NCBI RefSeq assembly: GCF_902506325.1
Contig: NZ_LR732333.1
Span: forward strand, 186,001-250,000
DNA length: 64,000 nucleotides
DNA from: Limnobacter sp. 130
GTDB taxonomy: Bacteria > Pseudomonadota > Gammaproteobacteria > Burkholderiales > Burkholderiaceae_B
Direction of reading: 5' to 3'
The translations under genes and the position numbers were made by a program. This document shows positions 51,836 to 62,367 of this stretch, one piece after another (within the stretch, counting starts at the first letter, position 1; every line of letters starts with the position of its first letter). Under the pieces are notes generated by a model, which saw only the letters and a list, made by a program, of their open reading frames with translations, did no database searches and was not told where the DNA came from.

Positions 51836-52489
51836 GTGAGCGTCCTTCTCGGCAAGCCCGAGGTGCCCAAGCATTGGCTACTGGATGCCAATGTTATTTT
51901 CTCGGAATGGACTCGCTGGCTTTTGGTGGCCCTGGCTGAACATCACAACGCGACGCTGTATTGGACCCCCCACATCGAAAGTGAGTGTTACCGAAACCTG
52001 GTGCGCCTGGGTCGCTTACACCCGCAAGATGCTGACATTGAGCGCGCAGAATTGCCGGCCCGCTTGAACGCGACATTGTTGCCGCAGGCGCATGAACCGT
52101 ACCTGGCAGATGTTCGGCAGGTGGACGAAAAAGACCGGCATGTGGCCGCTTCAGCCCTGGCCCTGCGCCACAAAGTTCAGCAACCGGTGGGCCTTCTGAC
52201 CTGGAACTTGAGAGACTTCCCGAGAAAGCCCTTGTTAAAGCTGGGTTTGGTTCGCCTTTGTCCAGATGAATTGTGCATTGAACTCGTAAAAACCAAGGCA
52301 GAAACTCAAGCAATCCTGCTGCATGCCCTGGAGTTGATGCAAAACAGTTTTGGACTTCGTCCACCTCAAAACCCGACAAACTATCAAACAAAAGCCATGC
52401 CATTGCCGCAAAACGACAATGAATGGTTTGATTTCCTTGCCCGAAACCGCATGCACAAAACTGCCAGGCGCCTTTCCCGTCCACATTGA
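51836..52489 (+). CDS. PIN-domain protein
   Basis: The GTG start (51836) gives 217 residues. The PIN acids are present: LLDANVIFSEW (first Asp), E in HIESECYRN, DEKDRHVAASAL and LTWNLRDFP. It is thus a probable Mg-dependent RNase of the VapC class, but there is no antitoxin gene next to it, and the C-terminal extension (LPQNDNEWFDFLARNRMHKTARRL) is basic. It may act as a stand-alone RNase. It is 15 bases after the TusA-like gene. Confidence 0.8.
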   Translation: MSVLLGKPEVPKHWLLDANVIFSEWTRWLLVALAEHHNATLYWTPHIESECYRNLVRLGRLHPQDADIERAELPARLNATLLPQAHEPYLADVRQVDEKDRHVAASALALRHKVQQPVGLLTWNLRDFPRKPLLKLGLVRLCPDELCIELVKTKAETQAILLHALELMQNSFGLRPPQNPTNYQTKAMPLPQNDNEWFDFLARNRMHKTARRLSRPH

Positions 52490-52561
52490 CTACCCCGTTC
52501 TGGTTAGTTAGATTAAGCCACGGGCGTCATATGATTGTCTGACACATATCCTTGGAATTGT

Positions 52562-53035
52562 ATGCTGCGACTAATTTACACGTCTGTTCAGGCGCCTGGT
52601 TTTGACCGTCAGGCCTTTGAGCACTTGTGTGATCAAGCCGCCCGAAACAACAGGCGACTGGGTATTGAAGGCCTGCTGCTGTGCAACGGGGTGGAATTTA
52701 TGCAGTGCCTGGAAGGTCCACGGGAGTCGGTGGCGGCAGTCTATACAAAAATAGTGAAAGACCCCAGACATTCCGATATTCGCTTACTGGTTTCCGAGGT
52801 TACGAACGAGTTGATGTTTGAAAAATGGTCCATGGTGGGCCTGGGCACCAAGCCACAATCCGAGTTGAGCGGAGAGTCTATCGCGTATACACTGCTTGAT
52901 CATCGCCTGTACCGGCCTTGGCGTTCTTTGGGTTTGGGTGCAGCCGATTTGATTTATGAATACGCCAAAGTCAAAGCCGAGCTCGAGAAAGCAGGTGAAA
53001 TGGGTCTGCTGGGCAAAGTATTTGATGTGTATTAA
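52562..53035 (+). CDS. BLUF-domain blue-light photoreceptor
   Basis: The ATG at 52562 has GGAA upstream; a TTG at 52535 is the alternative. The 157-residue protein is one BLUF domain with a short helical tail. Y6, N30 and Q48 match the flavin-binding Tyr, Asn and Gln of AppA (same spacing, 24 and 18), and W89 and M91 match its Trp104/Met106 pair. The domain binds FAD and flips its hydrogen bonds with blue light. No output domain is attached, so the signal must pass to another protein, as for PixD/BlrB-type short BLUF proteins. Neighbours give no clear partner. Confidence 0.9.
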   Translation: MLRLIYTSVQAPGFDRQAFEHLCDQAARNNRRLGIEGLLLCNGVEFMQCLEGPRESVAAVYTKIVKDPRHSDIRLLVSEVTNELMFEKWSMVGLGTKPQSELSGESIAYTLLDHRLYRPWRSLGLGAADLIYEYAKVKAELEKAGEMGLLGKVFDVY

Positions 53036-53058
53036 CCCAGAAGCAAACAGGTCGCAGT

Positions 53059-54024
53059 ATGACAATTCGTTCTTTTCTTCACACAATTCCCCTCGCGTTA
53101 ATGTTCCCCCTTGCAGTTCAGGCCCAAGGCTTGGTTAAAGTGACCCCTTTGGGCGGTCAAGAGGGCGAATTTTGCCGGTTTGACCGCGCCATGATTTTCG
53201 AGGACCCCAATGGCACCCGAATTTTGTACGATGCGGGCCGCACCGTTGCCGGTGCCGAAGACCCGCGTTTGGGCAAAATTGATGTGGTGTTGGTCAGCCA
53301 CATGCACGGTGACCACTTGGGCGATCGGCACAACCCGGCGCCCAACGCCGGCAGTTGCGACAAGCCCGACATTTCAGTCAGTGCCGTGCCCAATTCCAAC
53401 AGTGTGAACATCGCAGTAAAAACAGGTGCAAAAATTGTGACCGGCAGTGAAATGCCATCCTTCTTTGCCGCGAAGCTGAAACAGGCCGGTGGTGACGAGA
53501 AGAACTCGGTGCTGGTTCGTTTCGGTGCCATGCAAACCATCAATGGTGTCGGCATTACCACGGTACCTGCTGCACACAGCAATGGCATTGCCGGCGATTT
53601 TGTCGGGCAACGTTTGGGTGAGTTGCTGAAAGAAACCGGCATTACCGCCTACGCAGGGCCACCCACAGGTTATGTGGTGAAATTCAGCAACGGTTTGTCG
53701 GTGTACCTGAGCGGCGATACCGGCATTACAGGTGAGCAAAAAGAAGTGGTGGGCGAGTACTACAAACCCCAGTTGGCGGTGATGAACATTGGCGACACCT
53801 TTACCACTGGCCCCCGTGAAGCGGCCTATGTGGTGAACAAACTGGTAGAACCCAAGGCCGTGATTGCTTCACATGCCAACGAAGTGGCGACCGAAAACGG
53901 CAAGGTAATTGCAGGTACCAAAACCGAGCAATTCATGAAAGCCAGCAAGGTGCCAGTGCATGTGCCTTTGAGTGGAAAAACCATGAGCTTTGATGGCAAA
54001 GGAAAGTGCACGGCGGGTTGCTAA
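53059..54024 (+). CDS. Periplasmic MBL-fold metallohydrolase
   Basis: A 321-residue protein with a signal peptide (LALMFPLAVQAQG). The MBL motif HMHGDHLGDRH lies near residue 82, with YLSGDTGITG and ASHANEVATENG as later metal-ligand segments. It may act on a lactone, ester or phosphodiester; the substrate is unknown. It lies 23 bases after the BLUF gene and is closed by a bidirectional terminator. AttM/YtnP-like quorum quenching lactonases are one possible relation, but this cannot be decided from the sequence. Confidence 0.85.
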   Translation: MTIRSFLHTIPLALMFPLAVQAQGLVKVTPLGGQEGEFCRFDRAMIFEDPNGTRILYDAGRTVAGAEDPRLGKIDVVLVSHMHGDHLGDRHNPAPNAGSCDKPDISVSAVPNSNSVNIAVKTGAKIVTGSEMPSFFAAKLKQAGGDEKNSVLVRFGAMQTINGVGITTVPAAHSNGIAGDFVGQRLGELLKETGITAYAGPPTGYVVKFSNGLSVYLSGDTGITGEQKEVVGEYYKPQLAVMNIGDTFTTGPREAAYVVNKLVEPKAVIASHANEVATENGKVIAGTKTEQFMKASKVPVHVPLSGKTMSFDGKGKCTAGC

Positions 54025-54043
54025 TCCTACCGTGGTGGTGAAT

Positions 54044-54075
54044 AAAAAAAGAGCACCGATTGGTGCTCTTTTTTT
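54044..54075. terminator. Bidirectional terminator between the MBL and valS genes
   Basis: A perfect stem GAGCACC/GGTGCTC, with A run on the left and T run on the right, so that it works for both convergent genes. Confidence 0.9.
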
Positions 54076-54104
54076 AGCTCAAGAACTTAATCAACTTCGC
54101 TTAT

Positions 54105-56954
54105 TTATTTCAACTTACCAAGCTGACTTTCCAGCTTTTCAAGCAAGGCACTGAACTCGGCCAAGCGCGCTTTTTCCTGATCAACCACAGCCGCTGGCGC
54201 GCGGTCTACAAAGCTGGCATTGCCCAGTTTGCCGTTGCACTTGGCAATTTCAATTCGAATTTTTTCCGCTTCTTTGCCAATCCGAATTTTCTCCGCTTCC
54301 ACATCAATTTCAATGTGCAGCATCAGCTTCAGTTCACCCACAATTTGTACGGGTGCCATGGAATCAGCAGGCAGTGAATCAACAACATCCACTTTGCTGA
54401 GTTTGGCCAAAGCTGCCAGCACCGGGCCTGTTTTTTCCAGAAAGGCGCGTTGCTCGGCATTGCCCTCGCAACTGGCAATCAGCGGGGCTTTTTCAGCCGG
54501 GCTTAAACCCATTTCACCGCGCAGGGCACGAATGGCGTCTACGGTGGTTTTTAGCTGGGCCACATAGGTCTCGGCCTTGTCGTCAATGCGACTGGGCATG
54601 CTGACCGGGTAAGCCTGGGTCATCAGGTTGGCGGCCTGCCCTTCTTCGCGACGGCCTGCCACCACACTCACTGTTTGCCACAATTCTTCGGTGATGAACG
54701 GAATAATGGGGTGGGCCAAACGCAAAATGGTTTCCAGCACGCGAACCAGCGTGCGGCGCGTGGCCCGCTGCTGTGCAGGTGTGCCGTTGGCAATTTGCAC
54801 CTTCGCAATTTCCAGGTACCAGTCGCAGTACTCGTCCCACACAAACTGGTAAATGCTTTGCGCAATCAGGTCGAAACGGTAGGTCTCAAACCCTTGTGCC
54901 ACATCGGCTTCCACACGTTGCAGTGTGCTGGTGATCCAGCGGTCGGCCTGTGAAAAATCAAGGTAACCACCGGGTGTGCAGGCGTCTGCATCGTGATCGC
55001 TCAAACCACAATCCTGGCCCTCGGTGTTCATCAATACAAAGCGCGTTGCATTCCACAACTTGTTGCAGAAGTTGCGGTAACCGTCGCAGCGCTTCTGGTC
55101 AAAGTTGATGTTGCGGCCCAGTGTGGCCAGGCTGGCGAAGGTAAATCGCAATGCATCTGCACCGTAAGCAGGAATACCCTCGGGGAATTCCTTGCGGGTT
55201 TTCTTTTCAATCTTCGGTGCGTCTTGTGGCTTGCTCAAGCCCGTGGTTCGCTTCACCAACAGGGTGTCCAAATCGCAGCCATCAATCAAATCGACTGGGT
55301 CAAGTGTGTTGCCCACCGACTTGCTCATCTTCTTGCCCTCGGCATCGCGCACCAAACCATGCACATACACGGTGTGGAAGGGAACCTGGCCAGTGAAGTG
55401 CGTGGTCATCATGATCATTCTGGCCACCCAGAAGAAAATGATGTCGAAGCCTGTGACCAACACGGATGAAGGCAGGAAGTGCTTCAGTTCGGGTGTTTCG
55501 TCGGGCCAGCCCAAAGTGGAAAAGGGCACCAGTGCGGATGAAAACCAAGTGTCCAGCACGTCGTCGTCACGCTTCAGTGCGCCCGTGTAGCCTGCTGCTG
55601 CGGCCTTGCTGCGGGCATCTTCTTCAGTGCGTGCAACGAATACCTGGCCATTGTCGCCATACCATGCCGGAATTTGGTGGCCCCACCACAACTGGCGGGA
55701 AATACACCAGTCTTGAATATTGTTCAGCCACTGGTTGTAGGTGTTCACCCACTGCTCGGGTACAAATTTCACCTGGCCCTGTTCCACGACATCGATGGCT
55801 TTCTGGGTAATGCTTTTGCCCGTGGTATCACCTTCAGCGGCTTTGGTCATGGCCACAAACCACTGGTCGGTCAGCATGGGTTCAATGACCACGCCAGTGC
55901 GGTCGCCCTTGGGCACCATCAGCTTGTGGGGTTTGATTTCACCCAGCAGGCCTTGTTCTTCCAGGTCGGCCACAATTTGTTTGCGGGCCACAAAACGGTC
56001 CATGCCCACGTACTTCGCCGGCGCGTTGTCGTTGATGGTGGCATCAAGAGTAAGAATATTGATCAGTTCAAGCTTGTGGCGCTGGCCCACCGCATAGTCG
56101 TTGAAGTCGTGCGCGGGGGTTACCTTCACTACGCCAGTGCCAAAGCTGCTGTCCACGTAGTCATCCGCAATAATAGTCAGCTCACGGTCGCACAGCGGAA
56201 GCTTTACTTTTTTACCAATCAGGTGCTGGTAACGTTCATCCTCGGGGTGCACCATCACGGCCGAATCGCCCAGCATGGTTTCCGGTCGGGTGGTGGCAAC
56301 TGTAAGGTGGGTCAGCCCTTTCGCTGGGTCCGCTTCGACCAGCGGGTACTTCAGTTCCCACAGGTGACCTTCGGTTTCAATGCTTTCCACTTCAAGGTCA
56401 GAAACAGCGGTTTTCAGCACGGGGTCCCAGTTCACCAAGCGCTTGCCACGGTAAATCAGGCCTTGTTCAAACAGGCGAACAAACACCTCAGTGACTGACT
56501 TGGACAAAGCAGGGTCCATGGTGAAGTACTCGCGCTGCCAATCAACACTGGCGCCCATGCGGCGCATTTGTTCGGTAATTTTGCTGCCGCTTTCGTTTTT
56601 CCATTCCCAAATTTTTTCAACAAACTTTTCGCGGCCCAAATCATGGCGCGTGATGTTTTTCGCCGCCAATTGGCGCTCAACCACAATTTGCGTGGCAATG
56701 CCTGCGTGGTCAGTACCGGGTTGCCACAGGGTGTTGTGGCCGCGCATGCGGTAGTAGCGGGTCAGGCCATCCATGATTGTTTGGTTGAATGCATGGCCCA
56801 TGTGCAGGGTGCCCGTCACATTCGGTGGTGGCAACTGAATGCAAAAGTCGGGTTTGCCTTCCACTGTGCTGGCCTTGGCGTGGCCTTGGCGCTCCCATTC
56901 GGGGCCCCAGTGGGATTCAATGGCATTCGGGTCGAAACTTTTGGCAAGGGTCAT
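54105..56954 (-). CDS. valS: Valyl-tRNA synthetase
   Basis: The 949-residue protein is full length. Class I signatures are [15 protein letters not shown] (HIGH-type, about residues 41-55) and [10 protein letters not shown] (KMSKS, about 538-545). The editing domain (CP1) lies between, and the C-terminal coiled coil ([22 protein letters not shown]...[12 protein letters not shown]) ends the chain. It charges tRNA-Val. It faces the MBL gene across a shared terminator. The start ATG has no strong Shine-Dalgarno. Confidence 0.97.
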   Translation of the reverse strand: MTLAKSFDPNAIESHWGPEWERQGHAKASTVEGKPDFCIQLPPPNVTGTLHMGHAFNQTIMDGLTRYYRMRGHNTLWQPGTDHAGIATQIVVERQLAAKNITRHDLGREKFVEKIWEWKNESGSKITEQMRRMGASVDWQREYFTMDPALSKSVTEVFVRLFEQGLIYRGKRLVNWDPVLKTAVSDLEVESIETEGHLWELKYPLVEADPAKGLTHLTVATTRPETMLGDSAVMVHPEDERYQHLIGKKVKLPLCDRELTIIADDYVDSSFGTGVVKVTPAHDFNDYAVGQRHKLELINILTLDATINDNAPAKYVGMDRFVARKQIVADLEEQGLLGEIKPHKLMVPKGDRTGVVIEPMLTDQWFVAMTKAAEGDTTGKSITQKAIDVVEQGQVKFVPEQWVNTYNQWLNNIQDWCISRQLWWGHQIPAWYGDNGQVFVARTEEDARSKAAAAGYTGALKRDDDVLDTWFSSALVPFSTLGWPDETPELKHFLPSSVLVTGFDIIFFWVARMIMMTTHFTGQVPFHTVYVHGLVRDAEGKKMSKSVGNTLDPVDLIDGCDLDTLLVKRTTGLSKPQDAPKIEKKTRKEFPEGIPAYGADALRFTFASLATLGRNINFDQKRCDGYRNFCNKLWNATRFVLMNTEGQDCGLSDHDADACTPGGYLDFSQADRWITSTLQRVEADVAQGFETYRFDLIAQSIYQFVWDEYCDWYLEIAKVQIANGTPAQQRATRRTLVRVLETILRLAHPIIPFITEELWQTVSVVAGRREEGQAANLMTQAYPVSMPSRIDDKAETYVAQLKTTVDAIRALRGEMGLSPAEKAPLIASCEGNAEQRAFLEKTGPVLAALAKLSKVDVVDSLPADSMAPVQIVGELKLMLHIEIDVEAEKIRIGKEAEKIRIEIAKCNGKLGNASFVDRAPAAVVDQEKARLAEFSALLEKLESQLGKLK

Positions 56955-57215
56955 GGCAGTGGTACTTGAAAATGGACAACGTCAACAATGGCTTAGCGCG
57001 ACATTATAGCGTTTGCGGGTGCACTCCCGGCTTTGAGTTGTTTGGTCTGGGGCAGGAAAGTCCCTTTATTCCTCAAATTCACGATGCAGTGATTGTTGCA
57101 AAATGCAAACTAATCCGACTGGGTGGCAGCAATGCGTCCGCCCTGATCGAGTGAGGCATTTTCAAGAAAGCAGGGTTAAGTTGTCATTCAATGACAGTTC
57201 AAAGAGGGGTTTCTC

Positions 57216-58841
57216 ATGTTGAGTTCCATCAGTGCAAAGTTCAGTGCCAGTTTGGTCACGGTGATCTTGCTGGGCGTGGTGGTAGGTGGTTTGGGTGTGT
57301 TGAACAGCAAACGCATCATGGACGCGAATGCCAAAAACGAATTCACGCACGAAGTGATCGAAAATGTGCTGATTGTTCGTGAAAACCTGGTGAATATCGA
57401 AACCGGTGAGCGTGGTTTTCTGCTGCGTGGGGATGAATCCTATCTCGTTCCCTTCAACGAGGGGAAAGATCAGGTACGAAAGCATTTGGACAAGGTTTCC
57501 GAATTAACAGCCCACAATCCAGTGGTAACCGAGGAGTTGCGCCTGTTTAACGCACACTACCGCACCTGGCTGAATTCCGTGGTTGATCCCTTGATTGACG
57601 CCAAGCGTTTGGTCATCGAGGGCAATATGGCCCCGGAAGATTTCAATGCCATGGTGGATGCAACACCGGGTAAACCGCTGATGGACAAAATGCGTGAAGT
57701 GTTGGCGAAAGTGGAGGCTGAAGAATTCAAACTGCTGAAGCAGCGCCAGGAGGTCAGCCAAGGCGTGTACCAGCAGTCAATTGTGATCACCGTCGCAATC
57801 ACCCTGTTTGCATTGCTCACAGGTTTGGTTTTGAACTTCATGATCTCCCGCATGTTCAAGCGCAAGCTTGGCACCGCCACAATCCACATCAATGCCTTGG
57901 CCGAGGGCAAGCTGAACAGCAACATCAAGGTAGAGGGCAAAGACGAGGTTGATGGACTGTTGCTTGCACTGGGCAAGGCGCAAACCAACCTGCGCGGTTT
58001 GATTGAGGGTATTCGTGGTTCCACTGCATCACTGAATGAAAGTGCAAGTGCGGTGCGTACTTCATCCGATGAAATGAATAACGCAGCCTCTGAGCAGGCT
58101 GATGCCACATCGTCGATGGCTGCTGCCGTGGAGCAATTGACCGTGTCGATCAGTCAAATCACCGAGAACTCCAACGACGCCTCTCACACCGCCCTGCAAG
58201 CCAAGCAGTCTGCAGACCAGGGCAGTGTAACGCTCGGCTTGGTGGTAGACGGCATTCGAAATATTGCAAGTTCAGTGCAGGGCAGTGCGGCCACAGTGCG
58301 TTCGCTTGAGCAACAGTCCAATGAAATTTCGGAAATCATTTCAACCATTACCGACATTGCGGACCGCACCAACCTGTTGGCCTTGAATGCCGCCATTGAG
58401 GCGGCCCGGGCGGGCGAAAGTGGTCGTGGTTTTGCAGTGGTGGCCGATGAAGTTCGCAAGCTGGCTGAGCAAACCAAGGGCTCTTCCGAGCGCATTTCAA
58501 CCATGGTGTTTCAAATCCAGAGTATTACCCAGCAGGCATCCAAATCCATGGAAGACTCGGTGGGCATGGTGAAGCAGGGTATTGAACAGGCCGATTCCGT
58601 GTCGGGAACCATTGACCAGATCAAGGCCAATGCCGACCGCGTGAACGAGGCGATTCAAGCCATTACTGTGTCAATGAAAGAACAAAGCAATGTGAGTGTT
58701 GAAATTAGCCGCAACGTGGAGCGTGTGGCGCAAATGACCGAGGAAAACACCGCGGCCATTGCACAGAACAAACACGTGGCCGGTCAGATTACCGATTTGG
58801 CGGGCAGCTTGACCCAATCTGTGCAGGTGTTTAAAACCTGA
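57216..58841 (+). CDS. Methyl-accepting chemotaxis protein with CHASE3 domain
   Basis: ATG at 57216 with AGAGGGG eight bases upstream. The 541-residue protein has membrane helices near 10-30 and 185-205. The periplasmic part between them ([36 protein letters not shown]...) is a CHASE3 domain, commonly found on kinases and MCPs with an unknown small ligand. The cytoplasmic hairpin [35 protein letters not shown] is complete. It is the second MCP of the window and has no chemotaxis operon beside it. Confidence 0.88.
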   Translation: MLSSISAKFSASLVTVILLGVVVGGLGVLNSKRIMDANAKNEFTHEVIENVLIVRENLVNIETGERGFLLRGDESYLVPFNEGKDQVRKHLDKVSELTAHNPVVTEELRLFNAHYRTWLNSVVDPLIDAKRLVIEGNMAPEDFNAMVDATPGKPLMDKMREVLAKVEAEEFKLLKQRQEVSQGVYQQSIVITVAITLFALLTGLVLNFMISRMFKRKLGTATIHINALAEGKLNSNIKVEGKDEVDGLLLALGKAQTNLRGLIEGIRGSTASLNESASAVRTSSDEMNNAASEQADATSSMAAAVEQLTVSISQITENSNDASHTALQAKQSADQGSVTLGLVVDGIRNIASSVQGSAATVRSLEQQSNEISEIISTITDIADRTNLLALNAAIEAARAGESGRGFAVVADEVRKLAEQTKGSSERISTMVFQIQSITQQASKSMEDSVGMVKQGIEQADSVSGTIDQIKANADRVNEAIQAITVSMKEQSNVSVEISRNVERVAQMTEENTAAIAQNKHVAGQITDLAGSLTQSVQVFKT

Positions 58842-59072
58842 TTATTTTTTCAGCGCGTCCAGCACGATTTTTTCAAACTCTTGCATCAACTGGGGTTTGA
58901 TTCGAAGCAGGGCGCGCTCAAACAACTCGGGTAGCTGTGCCCGCAAAATTTCAATTTGCGGGTCACTTAGATTTCCACCCAGGCGGCTGCCGGTGGATTG
59001 TTCAATCTCCCGCAAACCCGATTCAATCACCTCGGTCAGCAGTGGTGGGCCACCATCAAAATGTTCACTCAT
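58842..59072 (-). CDS. Conserved small protein near holC, function unknown
   Basis: A 76-residue, mostly helical protein (LLTEVIESGLREIEQSTGSRLGG and ELFERALLRIKPQLMQEFEKIVLDALKK) with no signal peptide. It begins 10 bases after the holC stop and may be translated from the pepA-holC transcript. Its stop codon directly abuts the convergent MCP stop. I do not recognise the family; no function is proposed. Confidence 0.6.
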   Translation of the reverse strand: MSEHFDGGPPLLTEVIESGLREIEQSTGSRLGGNLSDPQIEILRAQLPELFERALLRIKPQLMQEFEKIVLDALKK

Positions 59073-59082
59073 GTTGTAGTCC

Positions 59083-59505
59083 TTAACCGTTTGCGCGGTC
59101 GAAGGTGTTCAGCGGGTAACCGCGTTCTTTGTAAAACTTGTAACGCTGCCGTGCCAGGGCTTTGTTGTCTTCATCGGTGCCCACAATTTCGACCAGGCGT
59201 TCAAACCGGGCAAAAAAGGGTGGCCATTGCTCATCAAGATTGATCAGCAGGTCGTAATGGACAATGTCGTCTGCCTTGTCAGTGAGCACAATGGGCGTGT
59301 CTGCCACACCGGGGTGACCCGAAACAACATGGGGCAGAAAGTCTTCCTCGGAAAACGTCCACAGCAGTTTGTCCAGGTTTTCAAGCACCTCGGGGCGGGT
59401 GCTGTAGCACACAATTTTCAGGCCGCTGCCGTACGCCTTCCGGATCAACCGGCAGGTGTACAGCAGGTGGTCTGAAACATTCAAGTGAAAGTCGATTCGT
59501 GTCAA
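59083..59505 (-). CDS. holC: DNA polymerase III chi subunit
   Basis: The 140-residue protein, starting TRIDFHLNVSDHLLYTCRLIRKAYGSGLKIVCY, is HolC by its beta-alpha pattern and the DKLLWTFSEEDFLPH stretch. A TTG at 59505 with GAGGG eight bases upstream gives the normal MTRIDFH start; a GTG at 59529 would overlap pepA by 14 bases. HolC binds HolD and SSB and helps the clamp loader. It is placed directly after pepA, as is usual in proteobacteria. Confidence 0.85.
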   Translation of the reverse strand: MTRIDFHLNVSDHLLYTCRLIRKAYGSGLKIVCYSTRPEVLENLDKLLWTFSEEDFLPHVVSGHPGVADTPIVLTDKADDIVHYDLLINLDEQWPPFFARFERLVEIVGTDEDNKALARQRYKFYKERGYPLNTFDRANG

Positions 59506-59515
59506 TTCAAAACCC

Positions 59516-61117
59516 TCAGGCCTTCGCACGCTTCATGACAAACTCGGCCAACATGGGCACAGGGCGACCACTTGCACCTTTGGCCTTGCCGGAATGCCAA
59601 GCGGTACCGGCAATGTCCAGGTGGGCCCAGCTGTAAGCCTTGGTGTACTTTTGCAGGAAGCAGGCGGCTGTGACGCTGCCAGCGGGCGGGCCGCCAATGT
59701 TGGCCATGTCGGCAAAGTTGCTTTTCAACTGTTCGTGGTATTCCTCGTCCAGTGGCATGCGCCATGCAGTGTCCAGCGCGTTTTGGCCCGCATTGAACAG
59801 TTCATTGGCCAGGTCATCATCGGGGCTGAACAAACCGGTGTTCACATGGCCCAGTGCAACAATGCAAGCGCCGGTCAGTGTGGCCACATCGACCACCGCG
59901 GCCGGGTTGAAGCGCTCTACATAGGTCAGGGCATCGCACAGAATCAGGCGGCCTTCAGCATCGGTGTTCAAAATTTCAATGGTTTGTCCGCTCATGGACA
60001 CCACCACGTCGCCCGGTTTGCTGGCATTGCCGGCCGGCATGTTTTCAGCAGTGGGTACCACCACAATCAGGTTCAGGGCCAGCTTCATTTCGGCGGCTGC
60101 CTTCATGGTGCCCAGCACGCTGGCCGCGCCACACATGTCGTATTTCATTTCGTCCATGCCTGCGCCAGGCTTCAGTGAAATACCACCCGTGTCGAAAGTA
60201 ATGCCTTTGCCAACCAATACCACCGGGGCTTCTTTGGAGTCTTTTGCACCGTTGTACTTCAGCACAATCAGCTTTGGGGGTTCGCTGGATGCCTTACCCA
60301 CAGACAACAAACTGAACATGCCCAGTGCTTCCATTTTTTTGTGGTCCAGCACTTCCACACCCAGTTTGTATTGTTTGGCCAAGGCTTTTGCAGTTTCGGC
60401 CAGGTAATTGGGGGTGCAAATATTGCCAGGCAAATTACCCAGGTCTTTGGTCAACTGCATGCCGTTGCCAATGGCATGGCCAATGGCAGCACCTTTTTCT
60501 ACTGCTGCCAGAGTCGATTTTGTGCAGGCCAACTCAAACGCGGGCGGGGCAGCGGCATCATCGTCCTGCTTTTTGCAGGCTGAAAAACTGTAAAAGCTTT
60601 CAGTGATGGTGCGCGCACACAGGGCTGCGGTCTCTTTGTCGGTACTTTTCTTGGGTACTTCCTGATTCAGTGCAAAAAATACTTTGGCAGGTTTCAGGCC
60701 TTTGACCGCATCACAGGCCAAGCCAGTGGCTTTGCGCAATGATTTGATGCTTAATTTGTCGGCTTCATCCAGCCCGACCAGCACATACACCGGGGCGCCT
60801 GCCTTGGCGGTATTGAACACCACGCGGCAGCTGCCTGAATTGCCCAGGTTTTTGTCAGCCTTGCACGCGTTGGCCACCAAGCCTTCGGTGTCAATGTCGG
60901 CTCGTTTGGCGGCGGCGCTTAATTCGCCATTCTTGTACACAGCTACCACAGCCACATCGCAGCCTTTTGCAGGTACGGGGCCGCCCGCAGTCACTTTGGC
61001 CACCGCACCGGTGCCGGCCTTGAAGCTGAACATCGGCGGCGGCGTGGGTGCTGCTTTTTTGGCTGCGCGGGGGGAGCTGGGCTTCTTGGCTTTGGGTGTG
61101 GCGGGTGTTGCTGTCAT
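59516..61117 (-). CDS. pepA: Leucyl aminopeptidase
   Basis: The ATG at 61117 has AAGGA upstream; the open frame extends further but covers the divergent lptF promoter. The 533-residue protein has the M17 active site: [29 protein letters not shown] and [14 protein letters not shown] with its metal Asp/Lys. It is about 30 residues longer than usual at the N-terminus, where the sequence is rich in Lys, Ala and Pro ([22 protein letters not shown]). This low-complexity tail could bind DNA: PepA is a DNA-binding regulator in some bacteria. Confidence 0.92.
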   Translation of the reverse strand: MTATPATPKAKKPSSPRAAKKAAPTPPPMFSFKAGTGAVAKVTAGGPVPAKGCDVAVVAVYKNGELSAAAKRADIDTEGLVANACKADKNLGNSGSCRVVFNTAKAGAPVYVLVGLDEADKLSIKSLRKATGLACDAVKGLKPAKVFFALNQEVPKKSTDKETAALCARTITESFYSFSACKKQDDDAAAPPAFELACTKSTLAAVEKGAAIGHAIGNGMQLTKDLGNLPGNICTPNYLAETAKALAKQYKLGVEVLDHKKMEALGMFSLLSVGKASSEPPKLIVLKYNGAKDSKEAPVVLVGKGITFDTGGISLKPGAGMDEMKYDMCGAASVLGTMKAAAEMKLALNLIVVVPTAENMPAGNASKPGDVVVSMSGQTIEILNTDAEGRLILCDALTYVERFNPAAVVDVATLTGACIVALGHVNTGLFSPDDDLANELFNAGQNALDTAWRMPLDEEYHEQLKSNFADMANIGGPPAGSVTAACFLQKYTKAYSWAHLDIAGTAWHSGKAKGASGRPVPMLAEFVMKRAKA

Positions 61118-61227
61118 GGTGTTCCTTCTTGCGATTAATGCTCGACCATTCAAAACGAATGCATGCGACAATCTACCATTATTAACAAGCTGGGTTAGCG
61201 AGTCAAAGCGCAGCCCACCTGCATTGC

Positions 61228-62367
61228 ATGCTGTTTCGATCCACTTTTCGAAAAGACTTCGCACAAACAGCGGGTGCCACCTTTGTGGCCCTGTTTACCA
61301 TCATTGTGACCACGGTGCTGGTTCGAACCCTGGGCCAGGCTGCAGGGGGCAAAGTCGACAACGCCGAAGTCTTTACACTCATTTTGTTGGGCGGGCTTCA
61401 ATACCTGCCCGCCGCCTTGGTAATCACCGTGTTCATTGCCGTCATGGGTGTGGTGTCTCGCGCCTTCAAGGAACAGGAAATGACAGCCTGGTTTGCCTCG
61501 GGCGTCTCTCTTTTTTCGCTGGTGCGGCCCGTGTTGCGCTTTGCAGTGCCTCTTACCGTGCTGGCCATGGTGTGTTCGGTGTGGCTTACCCCTTGGGCCA
61601 AGGCTGAGCTCGATGCTGCCAAAGACCGTTTTGCCAAACGCAGCGATGTGAGCAAAGTCAGTGCCGGGCAGTTCAGGGAGTCAGGCGAGGGCAATCGCGT
61701 GTTTTTCGTGGAGCGTCAATCCGAGGTCACCAAACAGGTTGAAAACGTGTTTGTGGTGGACTCCAAAGGCGACACCCGCACCGTGGTTTCGGCAGCCCGT
61801 GGCAGCGTGGAAGTGGACGTGAATGGCCAGCCTTATCTGGTGCTCAGTGGTGGACGCCGAGCCACGCTGGACAGCACCGGTGAACGTTTTGCCAGCACTG
61901 AGTTCGAGACGTATGGTTTGGCAATCGACAACACATTGGGTGCAGCTCCCAGTTTTCAATTGCAACACCGCCGCGTCGACTTGCTGATCGCCGATTTTTC
62001 ACCGGCCGCGCAAGGCGAGTTGTTGTGGCGAGTCAGCTTGCCATTGTCTGCCCTGGCGCTCGGTTTGCTGGCCATTCCACTGGCATTTGTCAATCCACGG
62101 GGTGGCAATTCACTGAATCAGCTCTTTGCCTTGTTGATTTACCTCACCTACAGCAATATCGTGTCGGTCACTCAAAGCATGGTCTCCAAGGAAACGCTCG
62201 ATTTCTGGGTGGCTTTGGTGCTGCCACACGCCATTGTCTTACTCCTGTTTTATCTTCTGATGATGAAGCGCAACCGCCCCGCAGGCGCCCCATTGTTTCA
62301 ATGGCGCAGGCCGGTTCGTTCTCTTGATTTGCAAGACGTGGTGGCCGGGCAGGAGATCAAACGATGA
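61228..62367 (+). CDS. lptF: LPS export permease LptF
   Basis: A 379-residue inner-membrane protein with three membrane segments before (residues 15-40, 60-80, 100-125) and three after a periplasmic beta-jellyroll (about 130-270: [27 protein letters not shown]). LptF works with LptG and the LptB ATPase to extract lipopolysaccharide. The gene is divergent from pepA and overlaps lptG by four bases. Confidence 0.94.
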   Translation: MLFRSTFRKDFAQTAGATFVALFTIIVTTVLVRTLGQAAGGKVDNAEVFTLILLGGLQYLPAALVITVFIAVMGVVSRAFKEQEMTAWFASGVSLFSLVRPVLRFAVPLTVLAMVCSVWLTPWAKAELDAAKDRFAKRSDVSKVSAGQFRESGEGNRVFFVERQSEVTKQVENVFVVDSKGDTRTVVSAARGSVEVDVNGQPYLVLSGGRRATLDSTGERFASTEFETYGLAIDNTLGAAPSFQLQHRRVDLLIADFSPAAQGELLWRVSLPLSALALGLLAIPLAFVNPRGGNSLNQLFALLIYLTYSNIVSVTQSMVSKETLDFWVALVLPHAIVLLLFYLLMMKRNRPAGAPLFQWRRPVRSLDLQDVVAGQEIKR

